Shown one piece after another: positions 28,325-40,134 of a stretch of 64,000 bases of DNA. Origin of the DNA: Athripsodes cinereus (lineage: Eukaryota; Arthropoda; Insecta; Trichoptera; Leptoceridae). The stretch is from positions 310,001 through 374,000 of the forward strand of contig OX388322.1 in assembly GCA_947579605.1 (NCBI GenBank). Reading direction: 5' to 3'. Position 1 is the stretch's first letter. Each line of letters begins with the position of its first letter. The translations under genes and the position numbers were made by a program. A model generated the notes under the pieces. It was not told where the DNA came from. It saw only the letters and a list, made by a program, of their open reading frames with translations, and did not search any database.

Positions 28325-29545
28325 ACTGCTTAAATAATAATTATACAACTAATTAAAAATAATTATAATGTATATTAGGCAGACATTCAGTCTTTGCCTA
28401 AATTCAAATAAGATAAAAGATCAAACTGAGGTTGTGAAACAAATCCTAGTGAACAAATAATGAGTCTTCAGGCTTCTCCTAAAACCAAAAATATAGGGTG
28501 AATAAAGCTTAGCCTCTATGTTATAATTAATACTAAACTACAACTACGTCCATTCAGATCGCTTATGGACCAATTTAGTCTCACATCAGATATGATATTA
28601 TATCATCGTATGGAAAAACGGTTTCGACTTATAAAGTTATTGTCAAACTACCTATATTGTTTTTTATCCATACGTCAACATGGAGTTTTACAAAATTAAC
28701 GCCAACTCAATTAATACAAATAACATCGTCAAATCGGCAATGAGGTATACCACCCATTCTGATTAGAACGGAGAAAAAAAAAAAACAAAAAATATACTGA
28801 AAACTATTAAAAATCACATGCATAAGCATAATATTATTATTGTTTGACGATATAATGAAAAATATGATGCTTGAATACCCATAAAAGGAATATTTTGGTA
28901 AAATACATCTTTCAAAAAAGTGTCAGTACATTATAAATAACAGTAAAAGGAAGTAAGAAAAAGGAAATACCAACTTTCTGTATGGTGCTTAATAATGAAT
29001 GACTCAGCAATATTTATATTCTTTAGAGGAACTAGTAGGTACTTATGATTCGAAAAGACTTCCATAAGATTTCAGTATTTACTTACACATATCTTTGCAA
29101 ATGTCAGTTCAAGGTGTGTATAATATTTTGTATCTTATGTGGTGAGTGTGTAAAGAACAGAAATCATCAAGGGATTCTTTTGTATTATTTATTCGAGTAT
29201 TATGAATAGAATGAAGAAATCTTAAGGGCTCCATTGAGACTCAATGGAAAGGATTCTGCAAACAAAGATGTTGGTAATTTAAACACTAAGCTCTCATATG
29301 ACTATGTTCCTAATATTTTTTTTATTTATGCTTTTTGCACATCATCAGTTAGGTATACAATAAAAGTGAAATAAACTAATACCATTGTATTCGTATAATA
29401 TAGATTTGATACCTGTTATTTTGATATTCCGAAGCGAGATTATCTTTCGAAAGTTCTTTTGCAGAGATTTGTGTTAACTGAGTACTTATTTTTAAGGTAT
29501 TTTTTTTTTATAAATAATCTATAAGTAATCTAATACAATATATAA
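28325..29545. other. Mostly non-coding, with two small repeat relics
   Basis: 28735-28780 holds a SINE-B middle piece (GGCAATGAGGTATACCACCC). 29315-29360 holds a LINE-tail-like piece (TTTATGCTTTTTGCACATCA) that recurs at 35.14 kb. Nothing else is recognised. Confidence 0.45.
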
Positions 29546-29551
29546 ATTCTG

Positions 29552-29690
29552 TGTATACCCTCACGCTCTGTCACGAGTGGGGTAAGCAGAGAGAACGGAA
29601 CACCATAATGATCATTCAGTAAATACTTTTGATCCACGTGGTCTAGTTAGGTAATTCTAGGACGTTCTCTCACCTTAATCAGATAATTAT
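29552..29690 (-). mobile_element. RTE-a LINE relic, internally deleted
   Basis: TACCCTCACGCTCTGTCACG, GGGGTAAGCAGAGAGAACGG and AACACCATAATGATC match the 3' end of RTE-a on the minus strand. A jump then leads to TTGATCCACGTGGTC and GGACGTTCTC further inside the gene. The frame is broken. Confidence 0.7.
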
Positions 29691-29734
29691 TCCCTCCTCG
29701 TTATCCTTTCTTATCCTATTCCCTCGCGATGAAG

Positions 29735-29860
29735 TTTGCCACCCATCTTGAATGTTCCATTTTTTTATTGGAACGGAGAGGAATGCATATATGTTTACTC
29801 TATGCAGCTGATCTGTTGGCTTTACTTTGTATGAAATATGCAGTAATGGTACAGATAATA
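29735..29860 (+). mobile_element. SINE-B copy, 3' half
   Basis: GATGAAGTTTGCCACCCATC, TTTATTGGAACGGAGAGG and TATGCAGCTGATCTGTTGGC are followed by GAAATATGCAGTAATGGTAC. The tail is diverged. Confidence 0.65.
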
Positions 29861-29861
29861 T

Positions 29862-30340
29862 GAGACAAAGTTAGTAAGAGAAAGATTCTTTCCATCTTAT
29901 TTTTCCATAAGGAATGTTTGCTAATAAATGTGATTATCCACAAAAAAGTGTTTTCGACTTTCTTGTTTGTCAATCAATCTTTTATAATTAGAGCAATCTA
30001 GAAATTGCTCATTTTGCAATTGACACTTTAAGACAATCTCTCGGGAAATTTAAATTTAATCTTTATCAACAATTTAGCATAATAAGTTCGTTAACATCAA
30101 TTATGTAAAAATTACTTTTCGAAAAAAAATAGAAAGGTGTGACCTTTGTCGTAAAAAATCTATCATGACTGGTTAAGATGAATCTCTGGTCAAATAAACG
30201 ATTGAGTAATAACATTTTCTTGTGTTTTTTTTTGCAGATCATCAAATATTAATTAATTATTTAGTTCATAGGGACACACATTCAGTTGACAGCATATATA
30301 AAAATAAAAAGTGAGGAATAATATTGATTTGATCAGGTCA
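29862..30340. other. AT-rich non-coding stretch, nothing recognised
   Basis: Nothing supportable was seen. Confidence 0.45.
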
Positions 30341-30344
30341 ACCC

Positions 30345-30465
30345 CCTAATTAAGCGTATCTATAGCATACACATGTTAAACTGTCCTCTCCGTGCCAATA
30401 TAAAATCAAGACAATTAGCATGGATGGCAAACCTAATCGCTGAATTTAAGATGTGAAATGTCTTA
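30345..30465 (-). mobile_element. SINE-B copy, middle part
   Basis: CATGTTAAACTGTCCTCTCC, GTGCCAATATAAAATCAAG and GCATGGATGGCAAACCTAAT are followed by CGCTGAATTTAAGATGTG, all in SINE-B order on the minus strand. Confidence 0.65.
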
Positions 30466-30467
30466 AG

Positions 30468-31335
30468 TTTATCCGAACAACATTTTACATTGTTTAGATA
30501 TAAATTTTGCATTCTTCCAAATTATGTACGTAATGCTATAAATAAGAATAAGGATTTCTAATTTATGGACATAGGTCCATAATATGTAGGTATATTAATA
30601 AGAAAATTTTGAATAAATATAAAAATAAATTAAATTACCACGTTCTTGAATTTCTCAGGTGCCAGAGGACTCGTTTTTGTCCGAATGAAAATGAAATGCT
30701 GCTAATAATTTCAATTAATTACCTAAAAACATACAAGCTAGTTCGTTTAACGGAAGATAAGACTGTTTACTTAAAAAGCTTCGCTTCGGAAGCATACAAG
30801 AGGTGTGTACATAAGTTCGTAAGTATTTACACATTTTATTATTATCATACATTGTTTGTAATTCATTAACCAATTATTACAATCCTTAAGCAATCATTAG
30901 TGTAAATAAACTTTATGATTAAATAAAATAAATAATAATAATAATCGCTACCCGCGTGTTGAGAGCTTTATGGAGGGAGTAAAATATTATAATAAACTTA
31001 CTGACTAATAGGTGCGCTGTAAAGAAAAGGAGACGTTTATAGGCTGTATCCAGTAAAAATGTAAGGGATGGATCAGTTGGTAAGCTAACGGTATTGAAGT
31101 TGGATTGTTTTGCTTTATTTATATAAACATAATATTATGTCTTTATAGGGGGAACATCAAGGACTGGTATACTCGTATAAAAGATTCTCATGAAGCAATT
31201 TTTGCAGTGCAATTCTATAGGCTTTAAATTATCTACTAAAGCCCGTTTGTGAAGATAAAAAATTTAATTATAGTCGTAGATAAATAAATATTGTCTGACT
31301 TCTGAAATATTGGAATTAAATAATATCCGTTTATT
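30468..31335. other. Non-coding stretch with one weak exon-like frame
   Basis: The frame 30609-30869 (86 codons) is more protein-like at its 3' end (YLKSFASEAYKRCVHKF) and is bracketed by TTTCTCAG (about 30656) and GTAAGTATTT (about 30821). It could be an exon of an unknown gene, but I recognise no family, so this is not called as a gene. Confidence 0.3.
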
Positions 31336-31338
31336 ATA

Positions 31339-31469
31339 CAATTGAAACATGTGTTTCTTTCTACTATAGATTATTGATCAATCAATCGATTGATAATGAC
31401 CTGATAAGTCGAAAGGCGTCTCTCTCGGAATCAATAATCTATTGTAGAAAGAAACACTTGTTTCAATTA
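31339..31469. mobile_element. Foldback element with 40-bp arms
   Basis: 31339-31378 and 31430-31469 are inverted copies with about four mismatches (arms begin CAATTGAAACATGTGTTTC). The roughly 50-base centre contains CTGATAAGTCGAAAGGCG. No coding capacity. Confidence 0.75.
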
Positions 31470-31474
31470 CATAA

Positions 31475-32595
31475 TTATGGAATTCTACTACGTGTGCACT
31501 GACATAATTAATTTAATATCCGTTTAATTGTTAATTTATCATTCCTAAACATTTTGTATAAAGTCATCCAGGTCCATCTTTCACTTTGTAGCCAATTCCA
31601 TATGAAATAATGATTTTTGGTAAATTGTAAGGAATCGTGTCTTTGCGATAAGCTCGCTTTTGTTATATTGATTGTTTTAATTAATATGAATGTAGAATTG
31701 CTATAACCAATGCACAGCAAATAATGTATAAGTAATTAATTTTGTCAAATGAAGAATCTCACTAGAGAACTCATTTAGGCAAACTAGTGTGATGATATGA
31801 TATGATGTACGAGGTTGTAATGAAATTAATGTTTTACTTGCTGGAACTGCATGTTAAATAAATAAAAATTAAACACTTCTATTTAGTACTTCCACATTGG
31901 CATTGACTCACTTAACGTTGGCCTAATGATAAGAGCGAAAGCCCTTATAAGCCGGCTTACGATTAATGAAAGCCTATGTCTTTTATTTTAATGAATTTAA
32001 TTTCAAAAAATATTAGCTTCGGTCATTTATCGTTCATTGTATATAGGTACATATTCGTCATTGATTTTTGAGCTTGCTTTTTTTTTAATTTCCATTAAAA
32101 CAAATATTCTGTTACCAGTGTACCTATATTTAAGACCGCAGAGTCGCTAGTGTATGAACGAGTCAAAGGTATAAATTGACAATAGCACGCCCTTTATAGA
32201 GCACTTAATCGTTGAAGTAGTAAAACATTTAATTATGGATAACAACTTAAATAGACTATAAAGTGAAGTACCTCCTATAACTTCTACGTGTACGTGACAT
32301 AACACTGTCTCGATAATTAACAAGTTTGTAACGTGAAAAACTATAAAGAGGTTGGTTGATATTACATTGAAGACTCCCACCTCAAGTCCGGATATTTTAA
32401 AAGGCTGGGGACTTATATTCATTTGCACTTATAGTAAGTGCCATACAAAACTTAGATAGTATGCAATTTTGCAATACATTGATTGATTTATTTTTGTACA
32501 GTCTACAAATGAAGAGGAACAATTAAAACGTTCAAATAGAGTAACTGATATTATTGATTGTTGAAGGGTGTATGTGTTCACACTGTGAAAATTCA
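31475..32595. other. AT-rich non-coding stretch, nothing recognised
   Basis: Frames of 70 and 93 codons on the minus strand (31508-31720, 32147-32428) have no recognisable content. Confidence 0.45.
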
Positions 32596-32598
32596 TAT

Positions 32599-32754
32599 TC
32601 AATATTTATAAGACAATCAAAACACTGTTTTGTAGGTGACATTTTTATTGTTTCAGTACTCTTGAGAATGCCCATTGAAGTGGGCGAAAACGTTAGAGTT
32701 TGAATAAATGTGGTGAAAATTATAACAGTGTTTTGATTGTCTTATAAATATTGA
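32599..32754. mobile_element. Foldback element with 31-bp perfect arms
   Basis: 32599-32629 and 32724-32754 are perfect inverted repeats (TCAATATTTATAAGACAATC, then AAAACACTGTT). Inside is a hairpin GCCCATTGAAGTGGGC followed by GAAAACGTT, the same hairpin-plus-GAAAACGTT design as in the element at 0.94 kb. Confidence 0.8.
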
Positions 32755-32784
32755 TATTATTGAAATAGTATCTATGGTGATTAA

Positions 32785-32876
32785 AATTAAAATTAAATTA
32801 AATTAAATTAAAATTAAATAAAAATTAAATTAAATTAAAATTAAAATTAAATTAAATTAAAATTAAAATTAAAGGT
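32785..32876. repeat. (AATTA)n-type microsatellite
   Basis: About 90 bases made of AATTA and AATTAA units with little else. It abuts the SINE-B copy that follows. Confidence 0.9.
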
Positions 32877-32908
32877 GAATTAAAAGTATCTGATTATGGA
32901 AATTTGCA

Positions 32909-33170
32909 TTTATCCCGTGGAGCACCCGGTAAAGAATTGGTCTCCCACTCTTCTGCGTAAGTTTTCGAGTGTCCTGTAAAAGGCAGGTGTTCGAAAAAAT
33001 TAAGACATTATACACCTTAAATTCAGTGATGAGGTTTGCCACCCATCCTGAATGTCTTGATTTTATATTGGCACGAAGAGGACAGTTTGCATGTTTCTTA
33101 TATGCAGCTGATCTGCTGGCTACCCCACTTGTGGGATATGCCGTGATGGTATAGTAGTAGTAGTAGTAAT
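32909..33170 (+). mobile_element. SINE-B, nearly full-length copy
   Basis: This is the best local reference for the family. The head is CCCGTGGAGCACCCGG, GGTCTCCCACTCTTCTGC, TTTCGAGTGTCCTGTAAAAG and AGGTGTTCGAAA (a weak box-B-like word). The middle is AAATTCAGTGATGAGGTTTG, CCACCCATCCTGAATGTC and TATTGGCACGAAGAGGAC. The tail is GCAGCTGATCTGCTGGCTAC, CCCACTTGTGGGATATGCCG and TGATGGTATAGTAGTAGTAG. The last 40 bases match the 3' end of the RTE-a LINE. Confidence 0.85.
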
Positions 33171-33274
33171 TTACATCGAGGTACATATTACCATCAAATT
33201 TGAATGTACATATTCTATACTTTTTGGTATCGTTAAAATTACTGAACTGGGTTTGGATTTCATAAATCTAACTT

Positions 33275-33720
33275 AGTGTAGATATTTATTTTTTATTTTT
33301 TCATTCCAAAATAGTACATACAAACAAACATAAAGAACAACATTATGGAATATATTGCCCCACTAGGCTAAAATCTGTTCTGAGGCAATAATAAGAATAA
33401 AATACACTTTAAAAATGTAACAAAAGAATACGACTCTTTATGTAAACTTGAATTCTATGAATCAAAACAATTAAAAATAATAAAAATATAAAAATAATCA
33501 TACGTCAAATCATTTAGTACGTGCGAGTTGGATTAACCTAAGAGTTAGTCAGTTATAATTGTATTATACTCCATGAGCCATTTCGTCACCAATTTGTTCA
33601 AGTTTTTCCCACTTGGGGAAATTAATTTAGAAATATTTGGGATTATTCGGTTATATATCTGTTTTTATTTTTTATTTTAAATTTATTAACTAAACTAATT
33701 ATTACTTACAATAGTTTCTA
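33275..33720 (-). mobile_element. Possible LINE 3' UTR, minus strand
   Basis: A TTTTTTATTTTTTCATTCC run (a plus-strand image of a poly-A-like tail) is followed by a hairpin-prone TGCCCCACTAGGC...GAGGCA and several hundred bases without frames. The layout resembles other LINE 3' ends in the window, but no coding part is attached. Confidence 0.35.
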
Positions 33721-33764
33721 CGATATAAAATTTACATTAGTATATCCATGAGTAGGTATACATT

Positions 33765-34324
33765 GTTAGCAATAGCAGTGTGTCGAACATGGCAAATATG
33801 CTAGTGCACAATACCATTCTGGTACCTACACTTATGTATGCAAGCGAAACTTGGACGTGGTTGAAAAAGGATGAGAGTGGAATAAATGCTGTGGAGATGC
33901 GTTCACTGAGAAGAATGGTTGGTAAAACGTTGCGAGATAGAGTGAAGAATGAGGATATCAGGAGAATGAGCGGATGTGTGAGGAGTGTTGTGGACAGAAT
34001 GCGTGTAAACAAGTTGAGATGGTTTGGACATGTTGAGCGAATGCAAGATGAAAGGATGACGAAGAGGATGTATTTATCTGAAAGAAGGGGTGTGAGGAAG
34101 CGCGGACGTCCAAGAACCACGTGGCTTGATCACGTGGACCAAATTCTTAAGGACGGACGCGTGTTGAGTAAGAGAAATCGGCGTGCATGTATGAGAAACT
34201 GGATGAATGTAGAGGTAGCGAAAGAAGTATGTAAGGATAGATCTATATGGCGTTCCGTTCTCTCTGCCTACCCCTCCTGGGACATGGCGTGAGGGTATAG
34301 TATAGTATAGTATAGTATAGTATA
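33765..34324 (+). mobile_element. RTE-a LINE, 5'-truncated, 9-bp target duplication
   Basis: GTATACATT occurs at 33756-33764 and 34325-34333 around the insertion. Homology to the 2.2-4.7 kb copy starts at about 33765. The tail after the stop is (TATAG)n, about seven units. Confidence 0.85.
33780..34292 (+). pseudogene. C-terminal 170 residues of the RTE-a LINE protein
   Basis: The open frame corresponds to the part after the polymerase core. It contains YASETWTWLKKDESG, a WFGHVERM block, RKRGRPRTTWLDHVDQIL, and ends SAYPSWDMA before TGA. It is uninterrupted and about 90% identical by eye to the 2.2 kb copy, but lacks endonuclease and polymerase because of 5' truncation. The GGG after the stop leads straight into the tail. 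Confidence 0.85.
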
Positions 34325-34334
34325 GTATACATTA

Positions 34335-35120
34335 CATTAATAATATTGTTTACGTCCAGACTTCTTTATTAACTTATTAATACACCATGGCGATGAATTT
34401 TAAATGGAAATTGAAAAAGTTATGCGCATTAATTAAAGCATTTGATTAAGATTTTCGTTTAAATTTCTATTCGAAAGATCACGATAGTTTTAAAAGATTC
34501 AAGTTAACGCGAGCTTCTTCAAATTACTTTGCATCTCATTATATATAGAACATGGATTGTTTCCATAAATATACCTAACACCTGTTCGATATAATCATAT
34601 TAGCTCCGTGTAATTCAGAAATGGAATCAAAGAATAAGTATTATATAGAAGTTCAGAAGCACCCACTGCCTTTTATACAACCTCACCCTTCGATACAAAT
34701 TTAGAACAATGCGTGCTTCTTACTTATTAAATTTACATATATTTGCAAAATTTTGTATCTCAAGAACCTCGGAAAATGGGTATTTTCTTCACTTTATAAA
34801 TAATTTTTTTTCTAATTTAAACGAGCTTAGATTATGTGACATTATGTTTAAAAACAATCAGTAAAGCCTTGTGTTACTTAAATCTCTACTGTAAATTTAA
34901 TTTCTTAAATTTTATGCATAGTTCATAATATTTCTATTCTTGTCGACAATTTCATGCAATTGTTATAGAAACTAGTGTCAATAAGAAAACCAAATTATAA
35001 AAAAAAAATAATGATTAAATGTTTTTAAGAGTCTGGTACTAAAGATGCCCATTAGATTCAAAAGACCTCTGCTATTTAATTCAATAATTCACTTAAAGAA
35101 ATGTTTTTTATAACTTACTC
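34335..35120. other. AT-rich non-coding stretch, nothing recognised
   Basis: Nothing supportable was seen. Confidence 0.45.
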
Positions 35121-35121
35121 T

Positions 35122-35250
35122 TTTTATTTTTATTTATTTATTTATTTATTCTTTTTGCACATCATCATTACATAACAGTGTTAACAAAATAATATAAAAT
35201 TTTAGAAACTAGGACGATGTGCAGTGGCGAGATTATCACTATAAAGTGAT
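35122..35250 (-). mobile_element. LINE 3' tail, minus strand
   Basis: (TTTA)n is followed by TTCTTTTTGCACATCATCA, which recurs at 29.33 kb. On the minus strand this reads as GATGATGTGCAAAAAG plus an AAAT tail. Only the 3' end is present. Confidence 0.5.
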
Positions 35251-35605
35251 TTCTTCCATCTAACCACGACACATTGACATGAAACTAGTAAAAACAAATT
35301 TACTTACAAAAAAAACATACAAAATATCAAAACACAACAAAAGAAAAAAAAAACAAAATTTAAAATAATATATTTGACACACACCCAGCATGTGGTAGGG
35401 ATTATGGATCAGAGGAGGGGGGGGGCTAGGGAACGGATACTGAGTTAGAAGCATTTATCGTTCTGTAAAAAAAAACATTCACTGAAAAAATCGAATGCAG
35501 TGAAATATCTACCGTTTTTTATAATAGTCGAGCTGTTTTGTGTCAGAAACTAAATTATTTATTAGTCTTATTTATATAGTTCATGTTATCTATCTTTCTT
35601 TCCCT

Positions 35606-35712
35606 CAAGCACCTGGCAAACAATTGGTCTTCCAGTCTCTTCCGTAAGTTTCCAGGTGTCCTGTAAAAGGCAGATGTTTAAAAATAGAAAGAAATTTCAC
35701 ATCTCAAAGATG
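35606..35712 (+). mobile_element. SINE-B fragment, head
   Basis: CAAGCACCTGGCAAACAATT, GGTCTTCCAGTCTCTTCCG and AGGTGTCCTGTAAAAGGCAG match the SINE-B head. The rest is replaced by the next element. Confidence 0.65.
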
Positions 35713-35714
35713 TA

Positions 35715-35835
35715 AAATCCCTCTCGGGAGTACATGGCAGAAATCAGCCTCCTCCATTCAGAGCGTCTCTGTACCACCTCTTTTCTTCTCGTATTGTTAA
35801 GGAGGGACGCCTTTTAAAAGACACTCCGAAATTCT
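35715..35835 (-). pseudogene. RTE-b LINE relic
   Basis: CCTCTCGGGAGTACATGGCA, GAAATCAGCCTCCTCCATTC and AGAGCGTCTCTG are the complement of the end of the RTE-b gene (the ...RRSEWRRLVSALCSREER part). An internal deletion then jumps to AGGGACGCC. The GAT tail is gone. Confidence 0.7.
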
Positions 35836-35839
35836 CAAA

Positions 35840-37430
35840 AAAAATGTGTGAAAACTATATTAAAACAAAAATTAAACTTTCCTTGTTTCAACTACCCTGA
35901 AAGCATTATGAAAAATATTGAGATTACACATCTTCCAAATTTGATTTCAGACAGTAGTAGGTAGGTACCTACTCTTATATTTACATACATAGATAAGTGA
36001 ACCTTTTTTATATTATCTCATACGATTTTTAATCCATTAGAACGTATTGTAGGTTATAATACCTACTTTATTATTATTTTGCAACATTACGGAGGAATAC
36101 GTTTTTAGGATATTGTGCTCTTATACGTGGGGAGATTTTCTTTATGGCTCTCAAAACGGCTGGATATAAAAATTGATTTAGTAATTTAGAGATACCTTCA
36201 TTTTAACATTCCGAATGGACACGTATCATAGTTGGGAGTACACTGATTAAATTCTCGTATAAGAAAAAGCATGTTGGATATGTTATGGTAAATGATTAAA
36301 AATAGTTTTTCTTTCTAATTATACAATATCACGACCATTTTTTTTTATCATCTTCTTCACATTAGCATCGGTGAGGTGTGATAATTAGGATCTGATAACG
36401 CGTGAATCTTTCATTGGCTTAATTTTATATGTGTACTGTAAATGATTAATAAATTATTATATAATAAAATGAAAAATAATTACTACTATTATTTAGTTTT
36501 ACACCGATTTTGTGGACTCCGAATTCACATCATCTATACGAAATGAAGTGTAACAAAGTAAATGACGATACAATCGAATACCAACACAGTGAATATACGT
36601 CTCATGAAGTCTCCACTGAGATTAAGTCTATCACTTTTTAAGTAATAAAGTACGTTTGAGACATTTGATGTTTTCAATTTTCCTAAAAACATCTTCCAAT
36701 ACTCAACAGAATCAGGTATTGATCATTTAAATAATTTCTTTTAATTTTTAATTGCTCTATTTTCGGAAGCATATTGTTGCCTATGTAGAAAAAAAAATTC
36801 TCAATTCGATATGATTCTAAGCCAACCAAGCCACTTATTCTTACGATGTTCCCAACTCTCTATGTCTACGGTCTATGAGAGTAAAAGAAGCCATTGGTAA
36901 CCTCCATTCTCTATTATTTAGTTTTCGATCCTTTATCTATCATATAACTAATACTTGGTCCATCTTTCACAGTGCAACCCGCACTAAGCATAGGTACTTA
37001 CCTAATATTATAAACCTATAACAAACATACTAACCAATAGTAATGGCTCCTTTTCTTCTTTTACGATGCCCTTTTATTCTATTTTATAGTCTTGTTTTTT
37101 CTTAGATACGGTTGGTTAATCAATTCTACTTTTTCCTAACCCCTACCTCCTTCATTCCGCCAGACTCTCCTCTTGCAGGAAGGATAATATAGAAGAAAAC
37201 GAGAGAGGACATCGAAGAATACAAAGCGACGTTTTTACTTAGTGTTTAAGTTGTCGTGAATATTAAGTGGAAAGTGTATGGAACAAGGCGTATGTATGTA
37301 TGTACATAGTACGTATTATATTAAGTTGGTACAGTGAAATTTTTCTTATATTATATTCTAACTAAATGCTGTTCGATTCTACTCGCAATATGCATATTTT
37401 TTTTCCTTATTGAATAAATTGAAGTAAAAT
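35840..37430. other. AT-rich non-coding stretch, nothing recognised
   Basis: About 1.6 kb without a recognisable gene or repeat family. Confidence 0.45.
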
Positions 37431-37431
37431 T

Positions 37432-37676
37432 TAAATCCCGTGGAGCACTAAGAAAATAATTGGTCTCCCACTCTTCTCCGTAAGTTTTCGAGTGTCCTGT
37501 TAAAATCAGGTGTTCGAAGAAAATTAAGACATTTTACATTTTAAATTCAGCGATGAGTTTTGCCACCTATCCTGAAAGTCTTGTTTTTATATTGGCACGG
37601 AGGGGATATATTGCATGTTTATTATATGCAACTAGTTTGCTGGCTACCTCACATGTGGGATTTGAAGTGATGGTAT
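37432..37676 (+). mobile_element. SINE-B, nearly full-length copy
   Basis: Head CCCGTGGAGCACTAAG, body GCGATGAGTTTTGCCACC and TATTGGCACGGAGGGG, tail GTGGGATTTGAAGTGATGG. It differs from the 32.9 kb copy by scattered substitutions. Confidence 0.8.
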
Positions 37677-37734
37677 AAAAAATTTAAATACAGTTATTTA
37701 GTATGTATGCTTAACAGTGAATTTAGTTTTCGTG

Positions 37735-37905
37735 TGTCCTGTAAATGACTAAAGTATTTATCAGACTTTTTATATAAGACAATTAACCTTTACGATTCAG
37801 CAATTAGGTATGTATGCCACCCTCCCTGAATAGCTTGTTTTTTTATTGGCACGGAGATGACAACCTGCATGTTAACTATATGCAGTTGGTCTGCTTAGTT
37901 TTCTT
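37735..37905 (+). mobile_element. SINE-B copy, second in tandem
   Basis: TCGTGTGTCCTGTAAATG, ATTCAGCAATTAGGTATG, TATTGGCACGGAGATGAC and ATGCAGTTGGTCTGC occur in family order. It starts about 60 bases after the previous copy and in the same direction. Confidence 0.7.
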
Positions 37906-38005
37906 CCTCCTTCAGACTTAAATTTCGAGGATCCGAAGTCAAGTTTTTGCGTCTTCTATTACATTATGATTTCATAATATTTATTCCCTCTCAGAATATG
38001 ACTCA

Positions 38006-38165
38006 GGTATGCATCGAGTTCGTTGGTAGTCTGGAAGTAAAGTCTCGGCCTCGTGAACAAGGGGTCCGTGGTTCGATACCAGGTGCCGGCAAACTCCCCT
38101 TTCACGACACAAGCTTTGAGTAGCTTACTGTGAAAGGTTTATAAGGTTATAAAGGTAAAAAAAAA
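38006..38165 (+). mobile_element. SINE-A copy
   Basis: GAGTTCGTTGGTAGTCTGG (box A region), GTGGTTCGATACCAGG (box B), TTTCACGACACAAGC and an A-rich end. Two box substitutions suggest some age. Confidence 0.8.
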
Positions 38166-38169
38166 TCGT

Positions 38170-38855
38170 GTGAGCCTTAATGTTAGTCAGCTATTGCCTG
38201 TTACAATAATATTATGCTCTTCTCAATACTTCCAAGCTAGTGACCAGATCCATTGTTTAGTATATTTTAATATCGCTTTTGGTGTATCATTTTTTAATTG
38301 GTTATCTGCCGTAATCTTATTATTATAGTCATTATTTTTAATTTAAATTTATTTTTTATTTTATGTATTTTTTTAAATTATTTAATTGTATATTTAATAT
38401 TTAGTGTATATTTAATTCGAATTACTGACTTATTGATTTCATTTTTTATTAATTTATGATTTTTTGTTATATTATTATATTTTTAAATCTTATTATTTCA
38501 TTAATATTCTTAATCTATTATATTATTATAGAAAAGTTTATACTTATTATTTTATATATTGCTTGAATCGGTGGTTTTACTGTTCATTGATGTGTTTTAT
38601 TTTATTAATTGTATTATAATATGATTGATCATTATGATTAACTTTTCTCTTATCTTGTCTTATCCTATCTTATTATTATATTTCTTTGTTTTTGTTGTTG
38701 GTTTTGTGTGTTTGTCTTAGTTGCTTTGAATTTTTTAAACTGTGGTAATATAGGGGGACTCTTGTGGTCTATATTTCATTTAATTTTAATTGTTGTAATA
38801 CTTGTTGTGTTGACTGTTTGTTCTCTTCGAGAAAATAAATAAATAAATATTCTCA
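38170..38855 (+). mobile_element. Possible LINE 3' UTR with AAAT tail
   Basis: A frame-free stretch ends in GAGAAAATAAATAAATAAAT at about 38829-38850, the tail type of several LINEs here. The 5' limit is uncertain and no reverse transcriptase piece is attached. Confidence 0.3.
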
Positions 38856-39880
38856 ATAGGTACATACTGTGTACTTGTGATGAAACATATTTCGCATACA
38901 TAAGAACATTGAAACAATAAAATAAGGGCATCAACCTCATCAATAATACTATCATCGAATTGGAAAATAAAGAATATAATAAAATAAAAAGCATCTTCTC
39001 TCACTCCCACTCTTTCATTTTACAATAGAATAATAATATTTTTTATCTCATTCAGTTGATAAAACACGAGATGGTTCTTATAATAACATATTGTAGTTTA
39101 GCTATTTGGGAAAAGGTGGGACTTACCTACATGCCGGAGGCGTGCCTCCTTGACATGCAAAAGATGATCGCACGTCTATAATAGCTTGTTATCTATACAA
39201 ATTAATATGCGAAAATCCAGCACATTAACAACAGCATGCACGAAAACTTTCTACCCACCCATAAAATTTCTTGGATCCAGTTAGCACTAAATAAAAAGAC
39301 GTAACTGACTGAATAAACATATTTGATAAAACAGCATACTAGACAGACATATTGCATTGGATTGCTCATTATTCCTATTCGATCTTACTTACTTCAAGCA
39401 GACCTTACTTAAGTCTAAAGTATTATTAGACAAAATTTGTATGCTTTTGTCATTAAGTTGAATCAAATAATTTGATTAAGGGTATCTATGTTTATACCCT
39501 GATAATTATTTTTAAACCTTTATGGAATTCGCCTTGCCTCTCACACAAATTCACTTTTTTTATATTTATAATAATAATTGATTTAATGTGCGGTAATTTT
39601 AATATTAATTTATGCGGGTTTGTAAATTTATATATTATTTATAAGCGGTTAAATATATTGATGCGGTATCAAGTTAAAGGCGATGCGGTAGATATTGATT
39701 CACATTTAATACTGGTGGGAAAGAAAAAATTATAGGAACACAATATATTATGATTGCTGCAAGGATCGGAAGAATTGTGACAGTTAATGACAATAAATGA
39801 AACATTTCGCACAAACCCTTTTACCTCTACATAGGAACAACCCGAAATCAACCATAAATTAGAATTGGCTCAAACATTAT
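38856..39880. other. AT-rich non-coding stretch, nothing recognised
   Basis: Frames of 60-87 codons (39472-39735 and others) are hydrophobic or low-complexity with no known match. Confidence 0.45.
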
Positions 39881-39883
39881 TTA

Positions 39884-40130
39884 TTTATTTATTTATTAAC
39901 ATAATATACGGCTAAATAGCCTTTAAAGTACAATAACTTACAAAAACAAACTTGAAACAAACACAATCAACACATAAGTGACAATGAATACAAAAACATG
40001 ACAGTAGTAACTACAGGGGATTCTCAACGGAAAGCATGTACCCTCGCATAAACCTGCTCACAGCACATCTCCTCACAGTGTGCTCCGAATCGTTGAAAAT
40101 ATCGATCTCACTGTAATTATTCCCTATTAC
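39884..40130 (-). mobile_element. LINE 3' end, minus strand
   Basis: (TTTA)n leads into a small hairpin GGCTAAATAGCC (39910-39921) and then about 200 bases without frames. A TCTCACTGTAATTATTCCC phrase near the far end resembles the end of a LINE coding region. It matches the general plan of other LINE 3' ends in this window. Confidence 0.45.
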
Positions 40131-40134
40131 ATGG

